A stretch of 64,000 nucleotides of DNA from Thalassoglobus neptunius (GTDB lineage Bacteria > Planctomycetota > Planctomycetia > Planctomycetales > Planctomycetaceae): NCBI RefSeq assembly GCF_007859735.1, contig NZ_SIHI01000001.1, forward strand, positions 1 to 64,000. The letters are read 5' to 3'. The notes below the pieces were generated by a model. The model saw only the letters and a program-made list of their open reading frames with translations. It did no database searches and had not been told where the DNA came from. Below are positions 46,684 through 55,230 of the stretch, piece after piece; within the stretch, counting starts at the first letter, position 1, and the number at the start of each line of letters is the position of its first letter. The translations under genes and the position numbers were made by a program.

Positions 46684-48123
46684 GTGTCGGATTCTCAAGA
46701 AGAGCCGTTGTCGATCTACTGTCCGGCCTGCAACGAGTCGTTTGTTCGTGTGCAGGCAGACACGCTGTGCCCGCAATGTGGGATGCCGATTTCCGCGGGC
46801 GACAATTCTTACCTCAAGACAATGCTCTGGAAGTCCGCCGAAGAATGGATCAGTCGATCGGAGGCGCTGCAAGCCGCGAAAGATCGGCAGATCGAAGCAC
46901 TCATCGGAAAAACTCTCGAGAAGTATTTTCTGCAGTCGCTTCTCGGACGAGGCGGAATGGGATGGGTCTTTCTCGGACGACACCTGCAACTCAACCGTTC
47001 GTGCGCCGTCAAGGTTCTGTCGCCGGATCTTGTGGCCCGAGATCCCGACTATTTGGACCGCTTCTGCACTGAAGGTCAGGCGGCCGCCTCAATCGTGCAT
47101 CCCAATGTCGTGACCGTGCATGCAATTGGTCAGACAGACGATCTCAACTTTCTTGAAATGGAATACGTTCCCGGACGTTCATTGCAGACGGAAATCCGGA
47201 ACGGTCCTCTTCTCATTCCTCGCGCGACGTTTCTGGCTCTCGGAATTGCGAACGGACTGGCAGCCGCTCATCGGCTGGGAATTGTTCATCGAGACTTGAA
47301 ACCGGACAACGTGCTTCTGACGCATCACGGTGTTCCGAAAATCAGCGACTTCGGACTCGCGAAGCGTCTGCACGGAAACTCCTATTTCGAAATGCCGGGG
47401 ACTCTGGCGGGAACGCCTCACTTCATGGCTCCCGAACTCTTCAGTGGAGTCGAAGCTTCCCCTGCGAGTGATGTCTACGCGCTGGGTGTCTGCTTTTATT
47501 ACATGCTTACCGGAAGACTTCCGTTTCCTCGGCGAAAGATGCAGGATCTCGTCTCAGCAGCCACGACCGAGACCGCCCCGAACATTCGTGAACTCCGTCC
47601 GGAACTTCCGCTCGAATTGTGTGAGTGTCTTGGGCTGATGATGGAGAAGAGTCCGCAGAATCGTCCACGAGATGGAATCGAAGCGTCACAGCTTCTTCAG
47701 GCGGTTCTCGGTCAAACGCGCGACCTTGAGTCGTTGATGCACGAAGCGTTCGATCACACGCGTCATGTCAGCTGGGTGCGTCGAGGCGAAGAATATCAGA
47801 TTGATGTTGCGCTCCCTGATCAGCGAAGACAAACCGTCTTTGTCACTCACAGCAACCACCGCTATCACGAGCGACTTTTGCAGATCTACAGTATCTGCTG
47901 TCCGGCGGAACCGCATTACTTTCCGGCGGCATTGAGATTGAATTCTCGAATCTCACACGGGGCGTTGGCACTGAGAGATGTGGAGGACCAGGAGTATTTC
48001 GTCATCACATGCTCTTATCCCCGATCGACTGTTGACGGAGAAGAGATTCAGAAGAGCGTTCTCGAAATCGCCTCACATGCTGACGCTGTCGAACTGTTGC
48101 TGACCGGGAAAGACGTCAACTGA
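46684..48123 (+). CDS. Ser/Thr protein kinase with N-terminal zinc ribbon and YbjN-like C-terminus
   Basis: The 479-residue protein has CxxC pairs at 13/16 and 29/32 (CPAC, CPQC), then a Hanks-type kinase domain from about 80: GRGGMGWVFLG loop, AVKVL with Lys110, HRDLKPDNVLL catalytic loop, SDFGLAK Mg site, and GTPHFMAPELF. After about 350 comes a domain with FPAALRLNSRISHGALALRD and VLEIASHADAVELLLTG that resembles the YbjN-like module fused to planctomycete kinases. There is no membrane span, so it is cytosolic. The start is GTG at 46684 after GGGGAG. Partners may include FHA proteins such as that at 33280. Confidence 0.92.
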   Translation: MSDSQEEPLSIYCPACNESFVRVQADTLCPQCGMPISAGDNSYLKTMLWKSAEEWISRSEALQAAKDRQIEALIGKTLEKYFLQSLLGRGGMGWVFLGRHLQLNRSCAVKVLSPDLVARDPDYLDRFCTEGQAAASIVHPNVVTVHAIGQTDDLNFLEMEYVPGRSLQTEIRNGPLLIPRATFLALGIANGLAAAHRLGIVHRDLKPDNVLLTHHGVPKISDFGLAKRLHGNSYFEMPGTLAGTPHFMAPELFSGVEASPASDVYALGVCFYYMLTGRLPFPRRKMQDLVSAATTETAPNIRELRPELPLELCECLGLMMEKSPQNRPRDGIEASQLLQAVLGQTRDLESLMHEAFDHTRHVSWVRRGEEYQIDVALPDQRRQTVFVTHSNHRYHERLLQIYSICCPAEPHYFPAALRLNSRISHGALALRDVEDQEYFVITCSYPRSTVDGEEIQKSVLEIASHADAVELLLTGKDVN

Positions 48124-48163
48124 TCGTGGCATCGACTGATTCGTCACGGCAATGAACCGGCTG

Positions 48164-49030
48164 TCAGCGAAGAATTGATGACTTACGAAACAGGCGTTTT
48201 CCTTTTCGAAGAGCAGCGGTTTCGAGCCGGTCTCTTCGCTTCCTGCAGAGCTTGACGGTCTTGCGAAGAGTTTTGCGGGAGACTCCCGCTTTGCGAAGCG
48301 ACGATTTGCCGGGTTGCGTCGTGATCGCTTCGATGAATAAAGCTAAATCGTGGTCGTCTCCAAGCCTGGAAGCGATCTTCTTCGCTGGGCGAAGCCGTGA
48401 GTCCATGACATCTTCGTTGAATTCCGACAGAAGTTGGCACTGGTGCCAGTGATACTTGACGTGTTTTCTCCATTCATGCAAATGGGGTGTCGCTCGCGAC
48501 TTCGCAGCTTTCCGCATCGACCTTCGGCTTTGACGGTATGTCTTCTCAAACCCGTCAATCACACTCTTTTCGACATGTTCGGGTTTCCAGTTTGTGGAAC
48601 GATCGATTGTCGATTGAATTTGATCGAGGAGTGAAGCTTGAAGTTCTGTTGTATCGACTCGGGAATCCGGACGACTGAACATCGAACGGATCGCGTCCAA
48701 TTGCTTATCAGGAATTTTTACAGCGAGTTTCTTCTCAATCGACGCGAATGTTTCCGCCAGCGAATCAACATCTCGAATGGCTGAAATTCTGCGGGCTTGA
48801 TCTCTCAGAATTTTGTTTTCGATGCGGTAGGTGTTCGGCATTATCGGGCGAGCAAGACGGAGGAGTGCCCGCAATCTTTTGAAGCAACGTCGCAGTAAGT
48901 GAATCGATCGCGCCCGGTCGCTCTCAAGCTTTGTCACCAGACGTCGGGCTTCGGTCAGTTGCTCGACGGCAACTCGTCGAATTTCTTCGCACTCTCGCTG
49001 GTCGGGTTCGATTCTGAATGACGCGTTCAT
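48164..49030 (-). CDS. CHAD-domain protein
   Basis: The 288-residue protein is nearly all helical and strongly basic. SIHLLRRCFKRLRALLRLARP and HLHEWRKHVKYHWHQCQLL have the His/Arg/Lys pattern of the CHAD domain, which binds polyphosphate in characterised members. RLGDDHDLALFIEAI in the second half is another CHAD hallmark. There is no CYTH domain. The link with the Ppx/GppA gene at 15073 through polyphosphate is thematic only. It converges with the kinase gene. Confidence 0.85.
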   Translation of the reverse strand: MNASFRIEPDQRECEEIRRVAVEQLTEARRLVTKLESDRARSIHLLRRCFKRLRALLRLARPIMPNTYRIENKILRDQARRISAIRDVDSLAETFASIEKKLAVKIPDKQLDAIRSMFSRPDSRVDTTELQASLLDQIQSTIDRSTNWKPEHVEKSVIDGFEKTYRQSRRSMRKAAKSRATPHLHEWRKHVKYHWHQCQLLSEFNEDVMDSRLRPAKKIASRLGDDHDLALFIEAITTQPGKSSLRKAGVSRKTLRKTVKLCRKRRDRLETAALRKGKRLFRKSSILR

Positions 49031-49318
49031 TCTTCAGACTCAAAAGGAGGGCCCAACGAGTTCCGATTCGTCTTAGAACATCGGGGACCCACGAATCGTG
49101 CATGTGTCGCGCTGCCACTGAAACTGAAACAGCGCAAGCTGCGTCTCGTGCGACTCAGTCGCTCAAAACGAATCCCGAACGATATTGTAGACGAGTCGGT
49201 AAGCGACTGGCAATTCGCTCCTCAGTCAGCTCGGTCTGTGCTCTTCGGAATTGAACACAAGCTGTTCGCCGGTGCGAGTTCACGAAGGTCTCTTCAAGAA
49301 TGTCTTTGCTTTGAACTC

Positions 49319-50716
49319 TTATGAAGCATGTTCTTCAGCCGGTTGAATCCCCAATTTCCGCTCGATTTCTTCGAGGGGAACCCCTTTGGTTTCTGGAACC
49401 ATCGTAAGTACCCAGATGAGTTGAAGAACCATCATGCACATGAAGAACAGGAAAACAGAACCCGGTGCGAAGTACGTCACCATCCGTGGGAAGAACATCG
49501 TCAGCATGGCTGCGCAAATCCAGTGCGTGAAACTTCCCAGAGACTGCCCTGTTCCGCGAAATTGATTGGGGAAGATTTCTGAGATGAAGACCCAGATCAC
49601 AGCCCCCTGCCCGACTGCATGGGCTGCGATGAAGGCGAAAATACAAGCGGGAACAATGGAGACGTTTCCGGAGTAGAAGGCCCAGGAACACAATCCGAGA
49701 GAAAGGATGTAGCCCACCGAACCGATCAGCAGCAACGTCCTGCGTCCCAATCGGTCAATCAACCACAGCCCCACAAACGTGAAGATCAAATTCGTGATCC
49801 CGATTCCGATTGACTGAAGCAGCGCGGCCTGTGCTCCAAGTCCGGTCAGTTCGAAAATTCGCGGAGCGAAGTAGAGGATGGCATTGATCCCCGAAAGCTG
49901 ATTGAAGAAAGCGATCAGAATCGCAAGCGTGATCGGCCTTTTGAGTCGTGCCGTCCAGAACGGTTCCTTCGCTGATGTCCGGTGAGAGGCATCTTGAATG
50001 ATCTGAATCTGCCGGGAAAGTTCGTCTTCGGTCGCCTCGGGTTCAATTAGTTGAAGCGTTCGCCGACCAGCTTCCAGATCGTCTTTGTGTCCGATGAGCC
50101 AACGGGGACTTTCCGGAATCGTCAGACACATCATCGTGTAAATCAGAGCGGGAATCGCTTCGACACCCAGCATCCACCTCCATGCGTTCTCACCAATTCC
50201 AGACAGAAGATGGTTCGACAGGAAAGCGATCAGAATTCCAAAGACAATGTTGAACTGAAACATCCCCGCCAGTCTCCCACGCAGATTTGGAGGACTGATT
50301 TCCGAGATGTACAAGGGAGCAGCAACAGTCGAAACACCGACTCCGAGACCTCCCAGAAAACGCGCGATCATGAAGGAATTGACGTTTTCCGCCAGCCCAG
50401 ACCAGACAGCGGAGACGAAATAGAGAACGCCAATCCAGAACAATGTCGGCTTACGTCCGAGACTATCTGTCGGCCACGACCCCACAAGAGAACCGACGAC
50501 CGTGCCCCACAGGGCCATACTCATCGCCAGCCCGTGTTTATTGTCGCTGAGCCCCCACAACTCTTGAATTGTTTTCTCGGCCCCCGAGATAACGACCGTA
50601 TCAAACCCGAACAGAAACCCTGCGAGTGCGGAGGTGAGTGACCAGATGAAGATGCGTGATTCATAGAAAAGTTTCAGCTGCGGGTGTGGGCGTACGGGTA
50701 AAGCCGAGTGATGCAC
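49319..50716 (-). CDS. Sugar porter, major facilitator superfamily
   Basis: The protein has 12 predicted membrane spans and sugar-porter signatures: LAGFLFGFDTVVISGAE in TM1, DSLGRKPTLFWIG, PESPRWLIGHKDD, QLSGINAILYF in TM7, DRLGRRTLLLIGS, and VPETKGVPLEEIE at the end. It should import a sugar or polyol by proton symport. The frame is open back to 50926, inside the aroDE-like gene; the start is uncertain, and the GTG at 50716 (465 residues) is used because it lies after that gene's stop and gives a normal N-terminus. Likely in one transcript with the upstream aroDE-like gene. Confidence 0.88.
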   Translation of the reverse strand: MHHSALPVRPHPQLKLFYESRIFIWSLTSALAGFLFGFDTVVISGAEKTIQELWGLSDNKHGLAMSMALWGTVVGSLVGSWPTDSLGRKPTLFWIGVLYFVSAVWSGLAENVNSFMIARFLGGLGVGVSTVAAPLYISEISPPNLRGRLAGMFQFNIVFGILIAFLSNHLLSGIGENAWRWMLGVEAIPALIYTMMCLTIPESPRWLIGHKDDLEAGRRTLQLIEPEATEDELSRQIQIIQDASHRTSAKEPFWTARLKRPITLAILIAFFNQLSGINAILYFAPRIFELTGLGAQAALLQSIGIGITNLIFTFVGLWLIDRLGRRTLLLIGSVGYILSLGLCSWAFYSGNVSIVPACIFAFIAAHAVGQGAVIWVFISEIFPNQFRGTGQSLGSFTHWICAAMLTMFFPRMVTYFAPGSVFLFFMCMMVLQLIWVLTMVPETKGVPLEEIERKLGIQPAEEHAS

Positions 50717-50753
50717 TTGGGAGAACAAAAAGACCAAAGCAAGCGAGCGCTGC

Positions 50754-52232
50754 TCACTCGTCGCTGAGACCTTTGAGAAAAGCGGATTCAGGAAGTTCTT
50801 TGCCTGAGATCGCTTTGAACTGAGCTTCGAGAAGTTGAGTGTAAATTCCCGCCGTGTTGATTGTATTCGCGCCGCGCTCTCGGGCTTCGGCCATGAACTC
50901 TGTTTCGAACGGAAGGTCACTGACATCGAGCATTGTCATGTCCGCCTTGATCACGGATGGGTTGATCTGCCCGTGCTGAGACCCCATTGAAATGTTCGGA
51001 TCAGCGATAATGACCACATCGGCCAGCGTCTCGTAGAGATTCTGATAAGGGACGAAGCGACAGGAATTCTTCTGGGCGGTCTGCTGGGCAAGTTTGTCCT
51101 TCGGACCACACACACTCACAAGTCCTTCCCGACGCGTGAGCGCGTAGACGATCGAGTCAGCAATCCCTCCGTTGCCGATGACCAGCAGATTCATTTTCGA
51201 CAGCGACTTGCCAGACTCTGAAATCACGGATTCCAATGCTTTCAGTCCGCTTCTCCAAAGTGTGTTGTAACCGTGCCAGCCGTTATCACGTTTGAGGAGC
51301 AGGTTGAGATAACCACTCTCGGAATCGTGTGCGTCAACATGGTCTGCGAGTTCGAGAATGGAGGAACCATGCTGATTCCCGACGATGATGGCTCGAATTT
51401 TCAGAATGTCGAGCATCCGTTTCAGATCGCTCACATCCTCAAGCTCGATCGGCAAACACCGCACATTCAAGTCGAGTTCTTTGAAAGCCGCATTGAGAAT
51501 GCGAGTGGTCAGCGTCTGCGATTCTCCGAAACCTGAGACAGCAATGAAACGTGTTTTCGAATCAATATCGGAAGCATGGTAAGTGTCATTCAATTCAAAA
51601 ACGGTGGCCTGCCCGTCGTGTGCTTCCATTCCTTTTTCGAGGGCAGCGTAAATCCACGGAGATCCGTAGCGAAGACCGAGGAGGGAGAAGGTCAATTCCG
51701 GTCGCCCCAATCCCATCCCCACGACTGGCAGTCTTCGTTTCTGACTGACAGCAACAAGCAGCGGCCACGCAGCTCCGAGAGTAGGTGTCGGCCATGTGAA
51801 CTTGACGATATCGGCACGCGCATTGGCTGCGTCGTCGAAGATCCTGTCGATATCGGTTTCCGGGCGATCGAGTCGGGTAAAGCTGATCACTCGTTGGGTT
51901 GAGCCGAACCGGGGAACATCATTCGCGATATCGAGATCCAGCTCAATGTAAGCGGGGCCGGCAGCAATCGCACGACGCAACATCAGCAGTCGTTCTTCTT
52001 CGGTGCCTTCCCATTGCCCTCCATCCTGTTTTCGTCGACACGAGATGATAATGGGTTTGTCGACAGCCCGAATGAGATCATCGATATCCGGATCTTTACT
52101 GAAGTGATCCAGGCACAACTCGATAATATCACCGTGCCGAGCGGCATTCAGTAAATCGGCTTTGGCCAACGTTCGTGATGACGGGGTGACGGTGATACAG
52201 ATCACTTCTTTGTCCTCATATTCTGGCAGCAC
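50754..52232 (-). CDS. AroDE-like fusion protein lacking catalytic residues
   Basis: The 492-residue protein aligns with bifunctional type I dehydroquinate dehydratase/shikimate dehydrogenase. The dehydratase half keeps Glu97 (YIELDLDI) and Lys144 (ADIVKF), but the catalytic His is Thr119 (VISFTRLD where active enzymes have S-x-H). In the dehydrogenase half the Lys motif NVTIPHK reads NQHGSSI (from 286) and the Asp of NTD is Leu (YNTLW, 323-325); the SxS substrate motif is also lost. The Rossmann segment LLVIGNGGIADSI remains. It may be a regulatory or repurposed protein. The next gene is a sugar transporter; aroB lies upstream beyond a membrane gene. Confidence 0.8.
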   Translation of the reverse strand: MLPEYEDKEVICITVTPSSRTLAKADLLNAARHGDIIELCLDHFSKDPDIDDLIRAVDKPIIISCRRKQDGGQWEGTEEERLLMLRRAIAAGPAYIELDLDIANDVPRFGSTQRVISFTRLDRPETDIDRIFDDAANARADIVKFTWPTPTLGAAWPLLVAVSQKRRLPVVGMGLGRPELTFSLLGLRYGSPWIYAALEKGMEAHDGQATVFELNDTYHASDIDSKTRFIAVSGFGESQTLTTRILNAAFKELDLNVRCLPIELEDVSDLKRMLDILKIRAIIVGNQHGSSILELADHVDAHDSESGYLNLLLKRDNGWHGYNTLWRSGLKALESVISESGKSLSKMNLLVIGNGGIADSIVYALTRREGLVSVCGPKDKLAQQTAQKNSCRFVPYQNLYETLADVVIIADPNISMGSQHGQINPSVIKADMTMLDVSDLPFETEFMAEARERGANTINTAGIYTQLLEAQFKAISGKELPESAFLKGLSDE

Positions 52233-52326
52233 AGGAACGAGCGGAAATGCGGTCAGGCTGGACCATTTTCATGGTTTCTCTGCACTCTCTGAACTGGTTC
52301 CTTCCGATGAACGCTCGCTGCTTGTG

Positions 52327-52345
52327 CGAATCGCTGCAAACTCAA
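52327..52345. repeat. 19-base dispersed repeat, copy 2
   Basis: CGAATCGCTGCAAACTCAA, identical to 19362-19380. It lies about 95 bases upstream of the aroDE-like start. Similarity continues weakly through AACGAAGAAGCTCTC. Confidence 0.6.
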
Positions 52346-52458
52346 AACGAAGAAGCTCTCGAGTGTCAGAAGACTCACATCAGGTTAGCGTAACAATTCA
52401 CCGTTGTCCCATCTGAACAATTCCGGAATCGCTCGATCGCGAAAAACGATGAGCTTCT

Positions 52459-52998
52459 TTAATCGGAAGTGAACTCTTCAGAAGCTGTCGGAAGTTCCGA
52501 TCTCCCCCGAGACTTCCAAATCCTGAAGGCGAGCAGAAGTCCGCCAATCGTTCCGGAGAGATAACTCGCCGAATGCGCCCAAAGGTCGACAATGAACCGG
52601 TTGTGGCTCTCAACTGGAACTCTCTTGGCCATCTGTCCGACGAGATTGACCCACCCGGCCTGTGCAAAGAAATAGCCCAGCAAACCTGCGCATGCTGCGG
52701 TCAAACCACACACAATCATGAGAATTGCAATCGGGCGAATCAGATCGCGGGCTGTCCGCTTCGGTCGCTGACCGACTCTTGAAGCGATGACAAGAATCAC
52801 CCCAAGTCCAGCGCCGACCCACCATGTCGCGATGACTCCCCAGCCTAAACCAAGAAGTGTCGGATCGTCTGTTCCGAAGACGTCGGGATGGCCAATCGTA
52901 AAATACTCGACACAGATGCGGGCCGTGATTTGATCGTGAATGATTCCGTAGATCACGCTGGCGAGAATGGCAACAAAGATGATCTTGAGTGACTCCAT
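52459..52998 (-). CDS. Four-span membrane protein of unknown function
   Basis: The 179-residue protein begins at ATG 52998 (GAGGTG 7 bases ahead) with IIFVAILASVIYGIIHDQIT, a first span followed by ARICVEYFTIGHPDVFGTDDPT, a conserved-looking polar loop. Three more spans follow (GWGVIATWWVGAGLGVILV, IAILMIVCGLTAACAGLLGYFF, LSGTIGGLLLAF). I have seen similar proteins in other bacteria without a function. The open frame extends to 53364 inside aroB but that part is not protein-like. It follows aroB after 43 bases and is probably in its operon. Confidence 0.75.
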   Translation of the reverse strand: MESLKIIFVAILASVIYGIIHDQITARICVEYFTIGHPDVFGTDDPTLLGLGWGVIATWWVGAGLGVILVIASRVGQRPKRTARDLIRPIAILMIVCGLTAACAGLLGYFFAQAGWVNLVGQMAKRVPVESHNRFIVDLWAHSASYLSGTIGGLLLAFRIWKSRGRSELPTASEEFTSD

Positions 52999-53041
52999 GG
53001 CCGCACACCTCAATTCATGAGTGATGAGAGTCGCAATCCGT

Positions 53042-54190
53042 TTACTCCGAAAGGCCTCCCTCCCGAAGCGTTTCAATGACGTGCGCTTCATCGACATCGT
53101 CAATGAGTTCAACGTGCCCAATCCGCGTTGGGAGAATGAATCGCAAACGGCCCCCAACGGTCTTCTTGTCCAGCCGCATCCTGTCGAGCACGTCCGACAT
53201 TTTGATCGACTCGGGAGAGGAGAGATTCGTCGGCAAATCGAGCGATTCGAGAAGCCGAACTTGTTTTTCGGTCTCCGGCTGTTCGGTGCGTCCACACTTC
53301 TCAGCGAGGCGACTTGCGTAAACCATTCCGATGGAAACCGCTTCGCCGTGAAGGAGTTCCCCATAGCCAGCGAGAGCCTCGAATGCGTGGGCGAACGTGT
53401 GCCCGTAGTTGAGAATGGCCCTCAACCCGGTTGTTTCGAATTCGTCCTCTTCCACGACTTTGGCTTTCAGCTCACAGCTTCGAGCGATGGCCATTCTGAG
53501 AACATGAGGTGCTCGTTCATTGAGCGAGTGAACATTCTGTTCGAGGTAGGAAAAGAAATCTTCATCGAGAATGACACCGTATTTAACCACTTCCGCCAAT
53601 CCGGAACGGTACTCTCGATCCGGAAGAGTGTTGAGTGTTTCCGTATCGATCACTACTCCACAGGGCTGATGAAAAGCCCCGATCAGGTTCTTCGCTTTCG
53701 GATGATTGATCCCGACTTTCCCGCCGACTGCACTGTCGACGGTGGCCAGCAGCGTCGTCGGAATCTGAATGAATGGAATTCCGCGAGCGTAAGTGGCAGC
53801 AATGAACCCGCCCGCGTCTCCAACAACACCCCCACCGACGGAGATCACAACAGTTCGGCGATCCGCCTGAAAGTCGACAAGGGCATCCCAAGCCTCGATG
53901 ATCGTTGAGATCTTCTTCGAACTTTCACCTGCGGCGAATTCAAAGACCCGAGTCTTCCAGCCGGACGCATCGAACGAACCTTGAACCCGATTCGCCCATT
54001 CCGCAACGTTCGAGTCCGTCACAATCAGAACGGTGCGCGTCCCCTTGGTGGAAGAATCAAGACGAAGCCAAGTCGAAACCAGTTCCTCGACCTGCGGCAG
54101 AATTCCTTTTCCGATGACGATATCGTAGCTGCGGTCTCCCAAGCGAACGTGGACATTCTGGGACTCGTTCTGTTCACTGCCTGCGGACAC
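53042..54190 (-). CDS. aroB: 3-dehydroquinate synthase
   Basis: The 382-residue enzyme forms the first ring compound of the shikimate pathway from DAHP, using NAD and a divalent metal. Diagnostic segments are SVGGGVVGDAGGFIAATYARG, IPTTLLATVDSAVGGKVGIN, 'GAFHQP', EVVKYG, NYGHTFAHAFEA and LLHGEAVSIGM, which include the metal-binding Glu and two His. The frame is open to 54304, but the GTG at 54190 (with GAGGA 7 bases ahead) gives the normal length. The upstream part (Cys/Ser-rich) is not conserved-looking. A membrane gene and the aroDE-like gene follow on the same strand. Confidence 0.94.
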   Translation of the reverse strand: MSAGSEQNESQNVHVRLGDRSYDIVIGKGILPQVEELVSTWLRLDSSTKGTRTVLIVTDSNVAEWANRVQGSFDASGWKTRVFEFAAGESSKKISTIIEAWDALVDFQADRRTVVISVGGGVVGDAGGFIAATYARGIPFIQIPTTLLATVDSAVGGKVGINHPKAKNLIGAFHQPCGVVIDTETLNTLPDREYRSGLAEVVKYGVILDEDFFSYLEQNVHSLNERAPHVLRMAIARSCELKAKVVEEDEFETTGLRAILNYGHTFAHAFEALAGYGELLHGEAVSIGMVYASRLAEKCGRTEQPETEKQVRLLESLDLPTNLSSPESIKMSDVLDRMRLDKKTVGGRLRFILPTRIGHVELIDDVDEAHVIETLREGGLSE

Positions 54191-54271
54191 CGTACATTCC
54201 TCTACATCCTGGGGGGTGTTTGATTTGCGAGAGACCACGCAACACGCTGATTGTGTCGCGTTGAGCGCAAG

Positions 54272-54319
54272 AAAAAAAGGCTGCAATGTTTGGGAGCGCT
54301 CCACAACATCACAGCCTTT
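54272..54319 (-). terminator. Terminator of the 54372 gene
   Basis: On the minus strand AAAGGCTG pairs with CAGCCTTT, with ATGTT/AACAT extending the stem and GGAGCGCTCC in the loop, followed by TTTTTTTC. It lies about 50 bases after the stop. Confidence 0.8.
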
Positions 54320-54371
54320 GGATCAACGTGTTCCGATCATAGCCGCTGGCAAATCGTTTTTCCAGTGAAAA

Positions 54372-54845
54372 CTACCAGCCGCAGCATCCGCCCGAGTAAC
54401 CGAAGCTGCCGCAAGTCCCACAATCAGAATAACTCGCTCGTTTGAACGGGCAAAGTGGTCCGAGAAGCCCACATCCGTGGCCGTAGCCGCATCCGTTGCG
54501 ATATCCACATCCCTTGTGATGCTTTCCGAATGTTCCCGGACAGTAAGAGGTACAGTGCGAGGAGCAAGTCGGAGCCGGAGCACAGGTTTCACAGGGTCCA
54601 CTGGAAATGGGAGCTGTATTGCATCCACCAGCGTATGGGGCAAAAGCGTAGTTCACGGGGTTGTAGTTGTAGGAATAAGGAGCGTAGTCGACGGCGGAGT
54701 ACGACTGGTAAGTGGAATAGCAGCCACCCCCGTTGAATCCATAGGCAGAGAAGAACCCACCGCCCGCGTAAGCTTCACTGGCAGACATCGACATTGCTGA
54801 CATGCAGAGGGCCGTGCATGCCAATCCAAACAAGAATCGTGACAT
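54372..54845 (-). CDS. Exported Gly/Tyr/Cys-rich protein
   Basis: The 157-residue product has a signal peptide (MSRFLFGLACTALCMSAMS, cleaved near AYAGG). The mature chain is dominated by Gly, Tyr and Ser in the first half (YSYNYNPVNYAFAPY) and by Cys in the second (CETCAPAPTCSS, HCTSYCPG, CGYGHGCG, CGTCG, GGCCGW). About 16 cysteines suggest disulfide cross-linking in the envelope or surface. No known domain. It is monocistronic, with its own terminator. Confidence 0.72.
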   Translation of the reverse strand: MSRFLFGLACTALCMSAMSMSASEAYAGGGFFSAYGFNGGGCYSTYQSYSAVDYAPYSYNYNPVNYAFAPYAGGCNTAPISSGPCETCAPAPTCSSHCTSYCPGTFGKHHKGCGYRNGCGYGHGCGLLGPLCPFKRASYSDCGTCGSFGYSGGCCGW

Positions 54846-55230
54846 TGGATTTCCTTAGGGGTTTGTGATCATCACTTCAATTGTCGCTCCATGGTAAAAT
54901 GGGACCTCTGGGCGAGCAACAAAAAGTATAAAAATTTGCGCGGATCAACCATAAATTTCGATCCAAAGCAGCACAGAACTCGTTTGAACAGAATCTTGGG
55001 ACCGTTCCAAAGCTCCAGTTGACTTATTGGACTGTTCAGGCGACAACGGTAGGAACAACGTTTCTGTCAGGCCATTCTCTTGTTGAATTGCAAAGTCATC
55101 CAACACCGAAGCGGCTGCTGACAGTAAAGTTTTGATGGAAATTTCATCCATCTGATGATCCCCCGTTCGAACCCATTCTGGCTGTGAGTTCTCTCAGTCA
55201 GTTCTCATTCTCTTGCAAAGAATTGATCAT
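54846..55230. other. Divergent intergenic region
   Basis: About 385 bases separate the Cys-rich gene (minus) and the 55231 gene (plus). It contains one doubtful minus-strand small gene at 54945-55151. A 15-base A/T-rich stretch near 54920-54935 (AAAAAGTATAAAAATTT) could be part of a promoter. Confidence 0.4.
54945..55151 (-). CDS. Possible small protein, doubtful
   Basis: A 68-codon frame with GGGGGAT about 8 bases before the ATG encodes a helix-prone start (MDEISIKTLLSAAASVLDDF) and a Ser/Gln-rich end. It has no recognisable motif and lies in a promoter-bearing gap, so it could be chance. Confidence 0.3.
   Translation of the reverse strand: MDEISIKTLLSAAASVLDDFAIQQENGLTETLFLPLSPEQSNKSTGALERSQDSVQTSSVLLWIEIYG

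Noticed and set aside
53021-53908. A 295-codon plus-strand frame opposite aroB
   Set aside because: aroB metal and NAD motifs on the minus strand are unambiguous; this is an antisense shadow.
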